DNA of 22,618 nucleotides from Jimgerdemannia flammicorona (lineage: Eukaryota > Mucoromycota > Endogonomycetes > Endogonales > Endogonaceae), in assembly GCA_003990745.1 (NCBI GenBank), contig RBNI01001402.1, positions 1-22,618 on the forward strand. The letters run 5' to 3'. Below, piece by piece: positions 1 through 10,653 of the stretch. A program made the position numbers and the translations under genes. Each line of letters opens with the position of its first letter. The stretch's first letter is position 1. Below the pieces are notes generated by a model, which searched no databases, had not been told where the DNA came from, and saw only the letters and a list, made by a program, of their open reading frames with translations.

Positions 1-16
1 TTTTTTTTTTTTTTTT
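1..16 (-). other. LINE poly(A) tail (T run on + strand)
   Basis: Sixteen consecutive T at the start of the window are the poly(A) tail of the minus-strand LINE. The true tail may be longer because the window starts inside it. Confidence 0.75.
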
Positions 17-234
17 ATAGTCACTTAGACTCCATTCCTTTATTAATACCCATCTATCCCATATAAATACAATGATCCCACCCCCTATCCGATCCCTCTA
101 GGGGGTCCCCCCCTCTCTACCTCTTCCTGACAAAAGACCACTTTGTCTAACACTATCGCCACCCTCCCACCACTCTGCTCACAGATCCTCACCACCAAAC
201 TGCGACGTTAGCCCCCCTGAGGACCCCAACCCAC

Positions 235-1380
235 CTACCATCCAGTCAGCAGATCCCCCATTAGCCTTTCCCATCTTAACACCTTCTCCCCCAGCCCCAG
301 CCACTGTCTCTCCTCAAATACAAAGAGCCAATGACCCACCAGTCCTACCCATATAGCTAATACCCACCCTACAGTGAGCCAACTATCCCCCACCCCATCC
401 ACGAGCCAAGATCTCAAGTCCTCCCATCTTCCTCCCTCTCCCACCAACCTATGCCCCACACCCAGTCGATCTTCTATCTCAGCCCAAAAGTCCCCCAAAA
501 CCTCGCACTCTCCTAGCCAATGTTCTGGTGTCTGTACATAACCCCCAGCTCTCCCAACATCATAACACTTCTCATAGTCAAATTGTCCACCATCTACCAA
601 ATGCCCTGTATGGAAATTCAGTATGATATTCCTCTACAACATTCTCCACCATACCACCCAGAACTTGGGGAGAAGCTACCTCCATACCTCTGCACTCCAA
701 GACCAGATACCGGCCCAGTCCCACTCCTCGCTAATCCCTGCTACCTGCCAGCCACTTGACCAAAGATCCTGGCCAAGCCCCTGCTGGCACTCTACTCCAT
801 CCCCAATATCAAATGTAGCAAGTGGAGTACCTCCCAGGAGCAATCTATCCTAATACCACATATTAGGCCCCCACACTGCCTCCCTCTCATTGCCTTGCCA
901 GCACAGGCCAATTTGGTATACTCCATCAGCTACACCCTACCAAAAGCCCTTAAACCGCAGCTACTGAGTTCCATTCAGCCCCACCAAAGAGAGCAGATCG
1001 CCGGAGGACCCCTGCAGAGATGTTCGCATCTCCCATACCTTCTGCATCAGAGGCATCCAACTTCTGCCCTGCAGTTCCACAGCTCTTTTCAACCACCAGG
1101 CTCACAAACAGTGCAGCCTCTTAGGAAAGTTCATCAGCCCAAGACCTCCCCTGACTATCGGCCTTGCAAGAGTATCCCAACTGATCTGGGACCTCCTCCC
1201 CACCCAAATCCAATCCCTAGCCATCTTCATCAGCTTCTTCACTACCCATGCTGGGCGAGGTAATATGCCACATACCACAGCTTGGAGAATCAATAAACAT
1301 TCAGAATTGACACTTGCCCTGCTAGAGAGATATGGCACCCTCCCCATCCTTGAACATAGAGAGTCAGTCAACCTTGAGTA
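235..1380 (-). pseudogene. LINE ORF2 C-terminal part (reverse transcriptase end and zinc-knuckle tail), broken by stops
   Basis: One reading frame runs from about 1380 to a TAG at 235 without an indel. It is interrupted by a TGA at 1102 and TAG codons at 961, 937, 850, 676 and 634. Near the 5' side (about 1150-1290) the protein shows the block that follows LINE reverse transcriptases: a W-I-W-V-G segment, then ISWDTLARP and GGLGLMNFP, close to the usual fiWgg...isW..lc.P...GGLGl pattern. Near the end (about 490-560) it has KCYDVG...TPEHWLGEC, resembling the C-terminal zinc-binding region of LINE ORF2 in which a His-x4-Cys pair is conserved. The catalytic RT core and endonuclease are absent through 5' truncation. 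The stops fit CAG-to-TAG or TGG-to-TAG changes. The protein is not functional as it stands. Confidence 0.8.
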
Positions 1381-1440
1381 TCAAGTGCTTAGTATAGATT
1401 ATCTGCAGATTCTCAGTACCTGTAGTGGGGCTCTCTGGCT

Positions 1441-2414
1441 TTGGCAAGCTTCTTGATGAGTACAGTTCTGGTATAGGTGACTGTTTTTGGATGGTATCAG
1501 AATGAGAGAGAAGATAGCTATTACAGAAAAGAAGAAGGGCAATAATGGTAGATCAATAGAGTACTAAGCTAGGAGTAGTTGTCAGAGCTGGGACAGGTGC
1601 TACATCAGTGAGACTTTCTGATTAGTACAGAGCAGTTAGATGATAGATATTACTTATAGCTTTTTTTGACAATTTATGAGATTAGGCCCCAATTGTTAGA
1701 AGAGGTTGGGGGGCTCAAGGCTACCTATTTCAAATATCTTGACTACACTCAACTGGAACCAAGAGCTGATATAGTAATGTGATTGAGGCCCACAGATTTG
1801 AGTAGTGAGATATTGGGGGTTTTTTTTCACCTTATATAAGTTCCTTACTCACCTCATCTAGAAGAACCAGATTCTATCTACTATGATATACTTTGATAGG
1901 GGTTTTTTTCTTTATCTGTCATTCTCTTTGAGATTGCAGGGGCTATTCTATTTAACTTAAATGTAATCTTATATATATATTGGGCTTTCAGATGTATACT
2001 TTCAATTATTGGTATATAGTTAATTTTCTCTAGTAGTAGGGAGAGTATAGTATATAGAATAAGATATAGACTACATTAGGCCCTGCTATACCTGATATAG
2101 TCAAGCTGCTGGACAATAGTTAGCTTAGGTTTAATAAGAGTATAGTACTCAAGAGGGGTGAGGGAGGGTTTTGACCTATATAGTCTAGATTTTCTTCTAA
2201 TAAAAATCTGCAGGATATTGAGTCTATTAAATATATATATATAAATATATCAAGTATAAGTATTCTGATAATAGTAAAAATAGTCTCTATTATAAATACT
2301 GATTTATAGTGAGAAATATAATCCTTACTACTGTAAGTATGATATGATCTAAAGAACAATCTCAGATAGATGAATTATAATTATTACTAGTCTATAGTAA
2401 TAAAGAAGCCTATC
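1441..2414. other. AT-rich region, no gene recognised
   Basis: I find no open frame with recognisable protein similarity, no LTR resembling the 467 bp LTR of Gypsy-1, and no RNA gene. The sequence is rich in TATA, CTATA and TATAG, with a TA run around 2228-2250. It looks like mutated repeat or intergenic DNA. It may hold the missing 5' part of Gypsy-3 or the original LINE target, but I could not align it to either. Confidence 0.4.
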
Positions 2415-2615
2415 AATAATAATAAAAAGTCCTCTCTAGTAGCAGAGATATATAAGTTCTCTTAATAGTAGAGATATAAAGTTCTCTCTAGTAGTAGAGA
2501 TAATTATATATGATAAAGATGCTCTTCTAGATGATAGAGGTAATTATAATTACAAAATTCTCTAAAACTGTGAAAACAATTTACAAATCTCTCTAAGATT
2601 TAAAGATAATTATAG
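2415..2615. repeat. degenerate short tandem repeats with inner palindromes
   Basis: Four to six irregular units of about 25-40 bp share a core like TTCTCTCTAGTAGTAGAGATA, seen near 2425, 2455, 2482 and 2520 and weakly near 2560 and 2585. The core is roughly self-complementary (CTCT...AGAG), so each unit could form a small hairpin. The spacing is irregular and the last units are doubtful. It lies just upstream of the first recognisable gag sequence of Gypsy-3. Confidence 0.4.
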
Positions 2616-3341
2616 TAATAAGACTAATGAGACCAATAGAGCCAATATATATAAGTTTCTATTCAGTATTCTGAAGACTAGAAGAATGAGATATAGCTAA
2701 GTACAAAAAGCCTAACTCTGAACTATCTACTATATAGATAAGATCAAGTAAGCTCTGAAGGATTAGCTCAATATAACATACCAAGAAATGAGTGAAGATT
2801 TATACACATTCTATACTAGAATCCAATATCAGATAATTCTTATAGATTATGCTAATACTATCTAAGACTAAGTAGCTGAAGCAACTTTTATAAAAGAAAT
2901 CTACCTAGAGATAGTTATGGCCATCTGTTCATTATTAGTAATTCTAGATTTATCACAAAAGATCACCTATGCTTAGTAATACTAGATAGTATTATATAGT
3001 GGTCACTGAGTTCTTTAAATATATCAAATTCTCTCCAAGGTATATCTCTTAGACTAACCTCAAGTTTGTTATAAGCAAGTTTTTATTGGAGTATCTTCCC
3101 AAGGTCTTATAGTCCTCAAACTTCTTATCTTTAAACTATCTTATTATCTTTTAGATTACTTGCATAGAATTGAGAGTAAGTAAACTTGACTGACTTTATT
3201 CCAAAGGAAATAAGAGGAGTATTTATACAAAATATAATTCAATAGTTACTAAGTTATAAAGCTAAATATAAATTCTAATAACCAATAAAATACTGGAATA
3301 CAGAAAACTACAGTTATCTATACAAATGGTTATATAAGTTT

Positions 3342-3459
3342 AGGATACTAGTAGAATTTTAGTAGTATAGGAAAAGGATACTAGAAGAATTTCAAGTTAT
3401 ACAAGATCAGAATATCAGAAGAATAATAGTTATATAGGAAAAAGATACTAGTAGAATCT
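3342..3459. repeat. three short direct repeats inside the unknown insert
   Basis: The motif (A/G)GATACTAG(T/A)AGAAT occurs at about 3342, 3375 and 3442 in the noncoding part downstream of the insert's ORF. The last two lie after AT(A)GGAAAA. The role is unknown; it could be a subterminal repeat of the mobile element. Confidence 0.45.
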
Positions 3460-3474
3460 GGTATTATCAAGAAC

Positions 3475-4540
3475 TTAGAGCAGAATGTTTAGAACTATGG
3501 AGGCTTCATCTTCATCACTATCAAGACCAGATATTGGAGACAGGATGTCTTTGAAAGAGATGAGGTCTGTAAATATTTCATCTATCTTATCATATAGATC
3601 ACATATTTTGCATATGTCATATGGAATGATATTATCATCAATGACATCATCATATTTGATAGCAGTGGGGGCTCTCCAATCTATAACATTCTCTTCTACA
3701 AAATAAGGAATAAATATAGAGTCTTAGGGAGGTCTAATCTGAATACTGGGGCCTTAGAATACTGAGATCAATTTCTGTATGAATTGATCTAGGTTGTTCT
3801 GGAGGATAGAATATCAGAAGTCTTCTACTTTATCACTGTTGAGAGTGATAGTGGACTGAGTCTCTGTAGCCACTATGGCCTTTAGTGTATTGGTATGATG
3901 AGCTGACAGTTTCTTGAAGTCTGAGATTCTAGTGTACTATAAGTTGGGAATTGACCATAATACATACCAGAAGACCTGATAAATCTTCTTTGCTATCCTT
4001 ATTTCATATATATCTATGGAAGTAGTATCTTGAATCTCCTGAAGACTGGTCTGAGAGAACTCTTGGCAGAGAAGGTTTCCTATTTCATACTTCTGCCATA
4101 TCCAGAGACATTCAGTAGTAATAGTGATCCTTGTTTCTATTTCATGGTAGTAGAGAATATAATGGTAAGGGTTATCAGTACTCAGATTGATACTAGGAGT
4201 CCTTTTTGTGTAGGTCTCTATGGCTCTTCTGATATCTTAAAATATTCTATCCTGAACTAAGAGACCTTAGTAATTCCTGGACCTTGAGGTTTGGCAAGTG
4301 GTAGGTATTTTGTTTGTAGTAAGTCTTTAGAACTATTTCTGTAAGCTTTGTTTAGATTGCTACTACTGCAGTTTCTTGATTCTTCTTTTATATTCCTCAA
4401 GATGTCTATCTTGTGATCATAATGACTCATGGTTGGTCATCATTGCTTATTTTATAGCCCAGATAAGTCATGCTATATGATATTCTTATGCTCCAATCTG
4501 GTGGCTTATAAGGAAAGATGATCTCCTGTACTGATGTCAT
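3475..4540 (-). pseudogene. unidentified ORF in the insert, broken
   Basis: Reading leftward from an ATG at 4540 the protein starts MTSVQEIIFPYKPPDWS. After about 37 codons it needs a frame change to follow a charged, likely coiled-coil stretch (RHLEEYKRRIKKLQ then Gln-like stops). A longer clean piece follows (about 4236-3960), rich in Tyr, Trp and Ile with one TAA, for example YHYILYYHEIETRITITTECL. The C-terminal part (about 3707-3478) contains PYDICKICDLYDKID and an acidic tail SGLDSDEDEAS before TAA at 3475. Two frame changes and several TAG or TGA are needed, and these stops fit CAG-to-TAG or TGG-to-TGA decay. I recognise no family. It could be a gag-like or accessory protein of an unknown transposon, or a captured host gene. 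Confidence 0.5.
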
Positions 4541-5300
4541 TATTCTGAGGTCACCATTATAATAGCTAGATATCTACAAGATTATACAATAAAAAGAGTT
4601 ACTAAAGTTAAAATCAAAGTACTCAAGATAGCTAGTATGATCTCTACTACAGTAATCAATCAAAATACACCTCAACCAAGAGCTACTAAGCAGTAGAGAA
4701 ATAGTAACCCTATAGAAGAACTTGCTAAAAAGTTTGCTAAAATAACTGCCTACTTAGGAGATATAGTAAAGAAAATTATAGAGAGAGATTACTGCTCAGT
4801 TCAGAAGTTTGTCACTATCTTAGATAAGAAGAGAGGTATCTGCTATAACTATAGAAGAAGATCACTACTCTTATAAATATATGAGTAAAAACAAGTATAA
4901 GGTCAAGCTAAGCAATGCTACTTGAAATAAAAAACAGACCAATACTATTATCTTAAGAGTCTGATGAAGTAGAATGAGAAGCCTATCCTTCTAAAACTAT
5001 TAAGATATCTGTAAGGAGTTCTATAAGAGACCACCAGAAAGGCCTAAGAAGAATCTGATAGAAAAAAAGATAGAGATAACTACTGAGAGTAAAATCACTA
5101 CTAAACAAATAGACTAAGATATAGAGCTTAAGTAAGTAGTTAAATATATTATCTGAGGAACTACTCTGATTAGTAAAGAACAAAAAGAGGAGAAGCTTTA
5201 TAAGATCAAGATCTTTAAGTATGATATCTTCAAGAATCTTAGTCAATATAAAATCTATGTAATCTTTGGCCAATTAGTAGAAATCTCTATATTTAGATAG

Positions 5301-8300
5301 CAAATGAGATTTGAACTTGCTGAAACAGCTAAAGACCAAGGCTAGAAGATAACTGAGGCTAATAATATTTAAGAAACCTCTAGAGAAGAAAGTGAAGATA
5401 ATTATAAAATCTCTACCTATATAATCTATCAGATTGAGGATAGAGTCTTTGAAGCCATCATTAATACCAGAGTAGAAGAATGCCTCCTCAGCAAGAAGGC
5501 AGTAGACCACCTAGGATGGAAGGCTAAAGAAACAATCAAGTTTATATTTATTATAGTAGATAGTATAAGAGCTATATCTCTGAGAAAGATCTGAGATATT
5601 TCTATTAAGTTTAGTGAAGCAATTATCTCAATAGATATGATTGAAACTAATATAACTAACTATGATATTTTCATTAGTAATTAATGGTTTCATAAAGCTA
5701 GAAATAATTAATCTAAATACCTAGAAAATGCAGATCATATATTAAGGACAGAAGATATAAATTTCTATCAATATTAACAAAGAAGTACTCTCTGAAATAG
5801 AGGAAGAAAGAAGTAAGTAAGAAGAAGCTTACATGATGACTACTTAGAAAAAGAAAAAGAAAGTTAGATAGATAAGCAAAGAAGAGTAGTATAAGAAAAT
5901 TATTAAAGAATATATACTATAAGAAGTCTGCTCCCATGAGATTAAGATGTACTATATAGAGTATATCAACAATTACTATTAGTATACCAACAGAATCAAG
6001 AAGATCTATTACAAAAGAAGACAGAAGACTCTTAAGAAATAGATAAGAGAAAAAAAGGAAGAGAAAGAGAATGAGAAACTACTAGTTCTTCTGAAAGACA
6101 GTAATGATAAAGAAGAAATTAAGGTCAAGATTCAGAAGATCTACCCTGATACAGTCCTATTATAATATAAGTTAGAGAATATAGTCAGAATAGATATTAC
6201 TATAGTAAAAAAAAACCATACTTGAACCCCAGATAACCATTCTACTTGTAACTAGTCTGGAGATAGTCATTTTAAGAGATTATGTTAGAATTCTCAAGAC
6301 AAGAAATAGTCTGACTAAAAGTGAGATTATTATTGAAAGGAAAAGTTATTAATTCAGACTATATTGGAGAAATACTACTTATTGCTAAGAACCATAATCC
6401 TATAATCTCATTCTCAATCAAGAAGAAGGACTGACTGATATAGATATTGATCTTCCCAGTTCTATAGCTAAAGATTATAGAAGTCAAGAAGTTAGAGGAA
6501 ACAGAAAGAGAAAAGAAAGAATTCAGATCTATAGAAAGAGAAGTTTTACTAAGATCACTGAACTGGATCACAAGAAGGAGAAAACTATAAGCAGATACAA
6601 CTATACTATTGAGAATAAATTTCTACTCAAAAAAGAACTCAAGAAGATACTTTATGAATTTGAGGATATCCTTGCTATAGATTTCAAGAATATCAAAAAA
6701 AAAGATACTATACTACTACTATGATATAGATATAGAAGATATTAAACCAATCTATCAAAAGGCAAAACTCATTCTACTAGCTTATTATAAATAGCTTAAA
6801 GAAGAAATCAAGCAAATAAAAGAAGCTAGTATTATCAAAGAAGCTAGCAGTCCTTAGACTTTATCAGTTATACTAGCTCTAAAGAAAGAAAGCAAATCTG
6901 GAGAATTTACCCCAAGACTACTGATTACAGAAAGCTTAACCTGGTTACTAAGAAGAATCACTAACTATTGCCCCTCATCAGTACTATCCTTGTAAATCTG
7001 AAAGATAAAGTATAGTATTACAGTATTTTAAATTTATATTTAGAATTCTACTAAATTAGTCTTACAGAAGTAGTAAGTAAGAAATCAGCCTTTATTATCT
7101 AAGATAAAACCTGTAAATACTATTCAGAATATATAATATACTAGTAAGTTTTCAGCAAATAATAAATAAAATCATCTGCTATATATAATATAGAAAGATA
7201 GATAATAGTTTATATAGATAATATAATTATCTATAGTCAGATATGTATCAGAGAAATATCTACAGTATATTTAGCAGATAATAGAGAAGCTAAAAAAGTA
7301 TAGTCTATATATCAAGCTTAAGAAATACAAATTTGTAAAAATCAAGATCTCTTATTGACTATATTATTAATTAAAATAGAACATATATAGATCTATTTAA
7401 GATATAAGTAGTAGTAGTATACCTAAGATTTACTACTATTACTAAAGCCCACTCATCTTATACTATTATAGATTTATCAGAGAATTCTCCAATATTGTAG
7501 ACCCAATCTATAAACTCAATAAGAAGGATATTAAGTTCTAATGGACCAGCAGATAACAAAAATATTTAACAAGCTTAAAATCAGACTGACTCAAGTATCC
7601 ATCCTCAGAAGACCCAATTGAACTCAAAAATTTATCCTCTAGATAGATATAAGTATACAAGGACTAAGAGTAGTTCTGGCTTAGAAGAAAGATAAAGTAG
7701 AATATATCATTATATATATATCTTAGCTAAGAAATCCAAAAAGCTGAAAAAGAATATGAATCCTATAAGTTAGAATATCTCACAGTTATCTAGACTATAG
7801 AAAAGTTCTACTACTATCTTGCTGAAAGATACTTTACTATTTAGATAGATCATTCAGCTCTTACTTAGCTACTGACTATCAGATAACTCAAAAGAATCTA
7901 TGTCAGATGAATTATAAACTTACAAGCCTATAATATAACTATTATATACTGTTCTGAAAGAACTAATATCAATATAGATATCCTCTTATAAACCAAAGAA
8001 CTCTCAACCAGTAAACCAACTATAAATAGAGAGCTCTACTATAAAATTATCACTTATCTGAGATAGCAAAAGATGTTCCAATATCTCAAAGAATAGATAT
8101 AAATAATTATCAATAAAATATAGAAATAATTTGAAACTAATGGAGAGATATTGAAGAAAGAATAACTACTAGTTATATCTAAATATAAGAAGAAGTAAGC
8201 AATTAAATCAGTATATAAACTTGGCTATCTAGAAGGAACAAATATATATGATAAAGTAAGAAGAACAATATAGTGGTCAGAAATAGAGAAAGATATCAGA

Positions 8301-9083
8301 TAATTTGTCAAGATCTGTAATAAATATTAGAAATAGAAATAAGACTAATAAAATCAGTACCCTTTGCCCACATAGTAATAGATATAATTAACTCTCTATC
8401 TTTGACTTTGACTAGTAATTAATACTTTATTATTATTATAGATCTTTTTACAAAATAAATAAAGACAGAATCTCTCAAAGAAGCTAATACATAGTCAATT
8501 GCTAATTTCTTTTATAAAGAAATAATCTACTAATTCAAGACCTTAATATAAGTAACTATAAATAGAGGAATGGAATTACTGAATCAGTTCTTTGAAGTTC
8601 TCTATAAAAAGTATAAGATCTAGTATATTTAGACTATAGTCTATCACTTTTAGAGAAATTGATAAGCAGAAAAGACTAATAAGACTCTCAAGAATATCAT
8701 TATCAAGATCTACAATAACTATGAAAACTGAGACCACTATCTGCCAATAGTATTATTTGCTCTTTAAGATATTAAATTATAAAGTACTTATTTTATCTCT
8801 TAAGAAATACTATCTAAAGAAGAGAGTTCTTAAGAAACTCTATTATCTAATAAAGATACTATATGGAAACTTATAGATATAGAGATATAGAGACTATACT
8901 AAATTAAAAAGAAGATTGAGGATTATATAACTAAGATATAGACTCTATAATAGAATAATGTAAAAAAGATTCACAAGCTCTTGAAGATTATTAAGATAAA
9001 AGATATATTGAAATATAATAGAAGCTTTATAGTCACAAAAACTAAAGCCTAAGTAGGAAGGACCCTATCTTGTACAAGATATA
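5301..9083 (+). pseudogene. pol: Gypsy-3 pol (protease, dUTPase, RT, RNase H, integrase), heavily mutated
   Basis: Domain order follows Gypsy-1. Protease is near 5390-5690, with the active-site triplet reading INT instead of DTG. The Cys/His cluster is near 5880-5995, with VCSHEIKMY still readable but later Cys turned to Tyr. The dUTPase is near 6160-6580, with motif 3 reading VINSDY. RT covers about 6760-7340, its YVDD box reading YIDN near 7211. RNase H is near 7480-7990 and integrase near 8040-9080, including an H2C2-like region and a DDE core. Many codons changed CAG or TGG to TAG, and GAT to AAT. It is not functional. The final codons of pol are lost at the junction near 9083-9092. Confidence 0.8.
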
Positions 9084-9091
9084 TATGTTGC

Positions 9092-9307
9092 TAGTAAACT
9101 TATATAAATATCTCTGGTATCTAGAGTTAATAAATCTCAGATCAAAATAGTTTAAGCAAAGAGATAAGGAACTAGTAAGCCTGCAGACAGATATACTTTA
9201 AACTTATTCACTCTTATACTTGAGAACTCTGAGAGGTCAAAGAAGATCAAATATTTAAAATAAGAAAATCTGTCATACTTTTGCTAGTATATATCTACTA
9301 TATTATA
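9092..9307 (+). repeat. partial LTR shared by Gypsy-3 (3') and Gypsy-2 (5')
   Basis: This matches the reverse complement of the inner 230 bp or so of the Gypsy-1 LTR, from just before the TATA box (here TATATAAAT near 9101) to the terminal CTATATTATA, which corresponds to CTATGTTACA. The upstream half of the LTR is missing. The left side joins Gypsy-3 pol and the right side continues into the Gypsy-2 primer-binding site and leader. The block therefore serves as the end of one element and the start of the next, as expected after LTR-LTR recombination or a deletion between tandem copies. Confidence 0.7.
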
Positions 9308-9403
9308 ACTTAGTATCTATTAGCTGGTGATTTAAGATAAATTTCTCACTTTTAAGCTGAACAATAGACAATTACTACTATCTAAATAAGACATCTAGAT
9401 AAG

Positions 9404-10653
9404 ATAGATATAAAACTATCAGTATTTTATAAATATATCTTTAATGAATCAATCATCATTTTCATTGATAATTTCAAGCAATATACTACTATATATAAGA
9501 ACTCTATCAATATAATAATAAGTAGCTTTATATAATACTATTCAGTCTTCAAGAACTAGCAAGAGCTATATTTATAATAGTAATTCATATTAAAAATAAT
9601 GATGCTGCAATACTAGTAATATAGAAAGTCTAGTTGCAAACTACTTACTATATAGATAAAATTAAGCAGACTCTAAAGAACTAACTCAATAATATCTATT
9701 AAAGAATTAATGAAGATCCAAATATCTTCTATATTCAAATCTATTATAAGCTAATCTTAGTTGATTATATTGATATAAATTAAAGATTAAGTAGCTAAAA
9801 CAATCTTTCTTAAAGGAATTCACCTGGAGATAGTTATGGCAATCTAATTAATACTAATAGTTCTGGACTTATTATAGAAGATAACTTATGCTTAGCAATA
9901 TTAGATAGTTAGATACTCTTAAAATTATATAATAGAGAGAGTCATTAAAGTCAGGATTGAAACACTTAAGATAACTAGTATAATTTCTATAACTACATAT
10001 ATATAATCAATTTTAAGTATACCTTAACTAAAGGCTATAGAGTAGCAGAGGAATAGTAATCCTTTAGAGAAACTTACTAAGAAGTTTGCTAAAATGACTG
10101 CTTATCTAAAAGATATAGTGAAGGAAATTAGAGAAAGATTATTATTCAGTTCAGAAGTTTACTACTACTACAGATAAAAAGAGAGAAATATGCTACTACT
10201 TTTATAAATATATGAGTGAGACTAAGTGTAAGGTCTAGCTAAGTAATACTACTAAGAACTATAAACAAATCAATACTATTACCTTTGAAGAAATCGAAGA
10301 TTCAGAGAAAGAGAAAGAATGAGAAACTTATTCAACTCTTACCTTTAAGAAGGATATCTACTAGAAATCCTAAAGAGACCACTAGGAAGACCTAAGAAGA
10401 AAGCAATAGAATAGTCTATAGAAGGACAGATATTAGTATCCATAGAAATCAAAACTATAACTAAAGAAATAGATTAAAATATAGAGCTCAAACAAGCAGT
10501 TAAAGATATTATTTAAGATAATACTCCTACCAGTAAAGGAGAAAAAAAAAAAAAAAACTACAAAAGAGAAAAAAATTTAAGAAAAATATATTAAAAAAAT
10601 ATAAAAAAAAAAAAGTCAATATAACCTTGGTAGAAATTCCCACCTTTAGATAG
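9404..10653 (+). pseudogene. gag: Gypsy-2 gag, heavily mutated
   Basis: The length (about 1250 bp) nearly equals gag of Gypsy-1 (1242 bp). The start codon is ATA where Gypsy-1 has ATG in the same context (AAGATAGATATA versus AAAATGGATATG). The N-terminal sequence around NESIIIFIDNF is easily matched. At gag codon 47 this copy has CAA where Gypsy-1 has TGA, implying ancestral CGA. The knuckle region near 10190-10215 has lost part of its sequence. Around 10535-10616 the coding sequence has become long A runs. It ends at TAG (10651-10653) followed by CAA. It cannot make Gag. Confidence 0.75.

Larger units (their letters stand above)
1..1440 (-). mobile_element. 5'-truncated non-LTR retrotransposon (LINE, Tad-like), 3' end
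   Basis: Read on the minus strand this is the 3' end of a LINE: the last part of ORF2, about 230 bp of 3' UTR, and a poly(A) tail seen as 16 T at 1-16. 5' truncation is the usual result of incomplete target-primed reverse transcription. The upstream limit, about 1380-1440, is where similarity to LINE protein fades and was judged by eye. The other flank lies outside the window, so no target-site duplication can be checked. The segment is much less AT-rich than the neighbouring gypsy copies and its frame is unbroken by indels, which suggests a more recent insertion. Assignment to the fungal Tad group rests on general protein appearance and the fungal context only. Confidence 0.8.
2991..4560 (-). 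mobile_element. insert of unknown class within Gypsy-3 gag
   Basis: Gag homology stops after 2990 and resumes at 4561 with no loss of target sequence. The flanks repeat the target: GATAGT at 2985-2990 and AATAGC at 4561-4566, both explained by ancestral GACAGC in gag, which supports a 5-6 bp target-site duplication. Close to the ends are TAGTGGTCACTGAG (from 2997) and, on the other strand, TAATGGTGACCTCAG (from 4559), imperfect terminal inverted repeats sharing TGGT and CTGAG-like parts. An alternative reading places the ends at TGG...CCA with TTATA on both sides. The insert carries a broken ORF on its minus strand (3475-4540) and about 480 bp of noncoding sequence. It is less AT-rich than Gypsy-3. 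No transposase, integrase or RT was recognised, so the class is open. Confidence 0.55.
2650..5300 (+). pseudogene. gag: Gypsy-3 gag, split by an insertion and riddled with stops
   Basis: The parts are 2650-2990 and 4561-5300. They match gag of Gypsy-1 from about codon 45 to the end: the capsid-like region (for example the segment around 2790-2960), then the zinc-knuckle region near 4840-4900 where the first and later Cys codons are partly lost, and the acidic or glutamine-rich tail. A one-base loss near 4860 shifts the frame within the knuckle. The TAG at 2762-2764 lies at the same codon as a stop in both other copies. It ends at a TAG (5298-5300) followed by CAA, equivalent to the gag stop in the others. 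Gag would form the virus-like particle in the cytoplasm, but this copy cannot. Confidence 0.75.
2645..9307 (+). mobile_element. Gypsy-3: heavily mutated Ty3/gypsy retrotransposon, interrupted
   Basis: Aligned by eye to the reverse complement of Gypsy-1, this segment carries the same order: gag, protease, Cys/His cluster, dUTPase, RT, RNase H and integrase, ending in part of an LTR. Nearly all differences from Gypsy-1 are transitions, and stop codons occur every few dozen codons. The 5' LTR, leader and about the first 45 gag codons were not found, so it is 5'-truncated or too decayed there. Gag is split by the insert at 2991-4560. Near 9083-9092 the integrase C-terminus jumps directly into the middle of an LTR. 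Relative to Gypsy-1 this skips the last pol codons, the downstream ORF, the polypurine tract and the first half of the LTR, roughly 0.8 kb. Confidence 0.85.

Noticed and set aside
520..1456. Plus-strand open frames over the LINE
   Set aside because: They are antisense shadows of the minus-strand LINE frame and have no protein-like conservation.
2120..2359. Short minus-strand open frame in the AT-rich region
   Set aside because: It is low-complexity Ile/Tyr/Leu-rich sequence expected from AT-rich DNA, without a recognisable motif.
3485..4260. Plus-strand frames (for example one beginning MFRTMEASSSS)
   Set aside because: The opposite strand reads as a longer, more protein-like frame ending in an acidic tail, so these are likely shadows.
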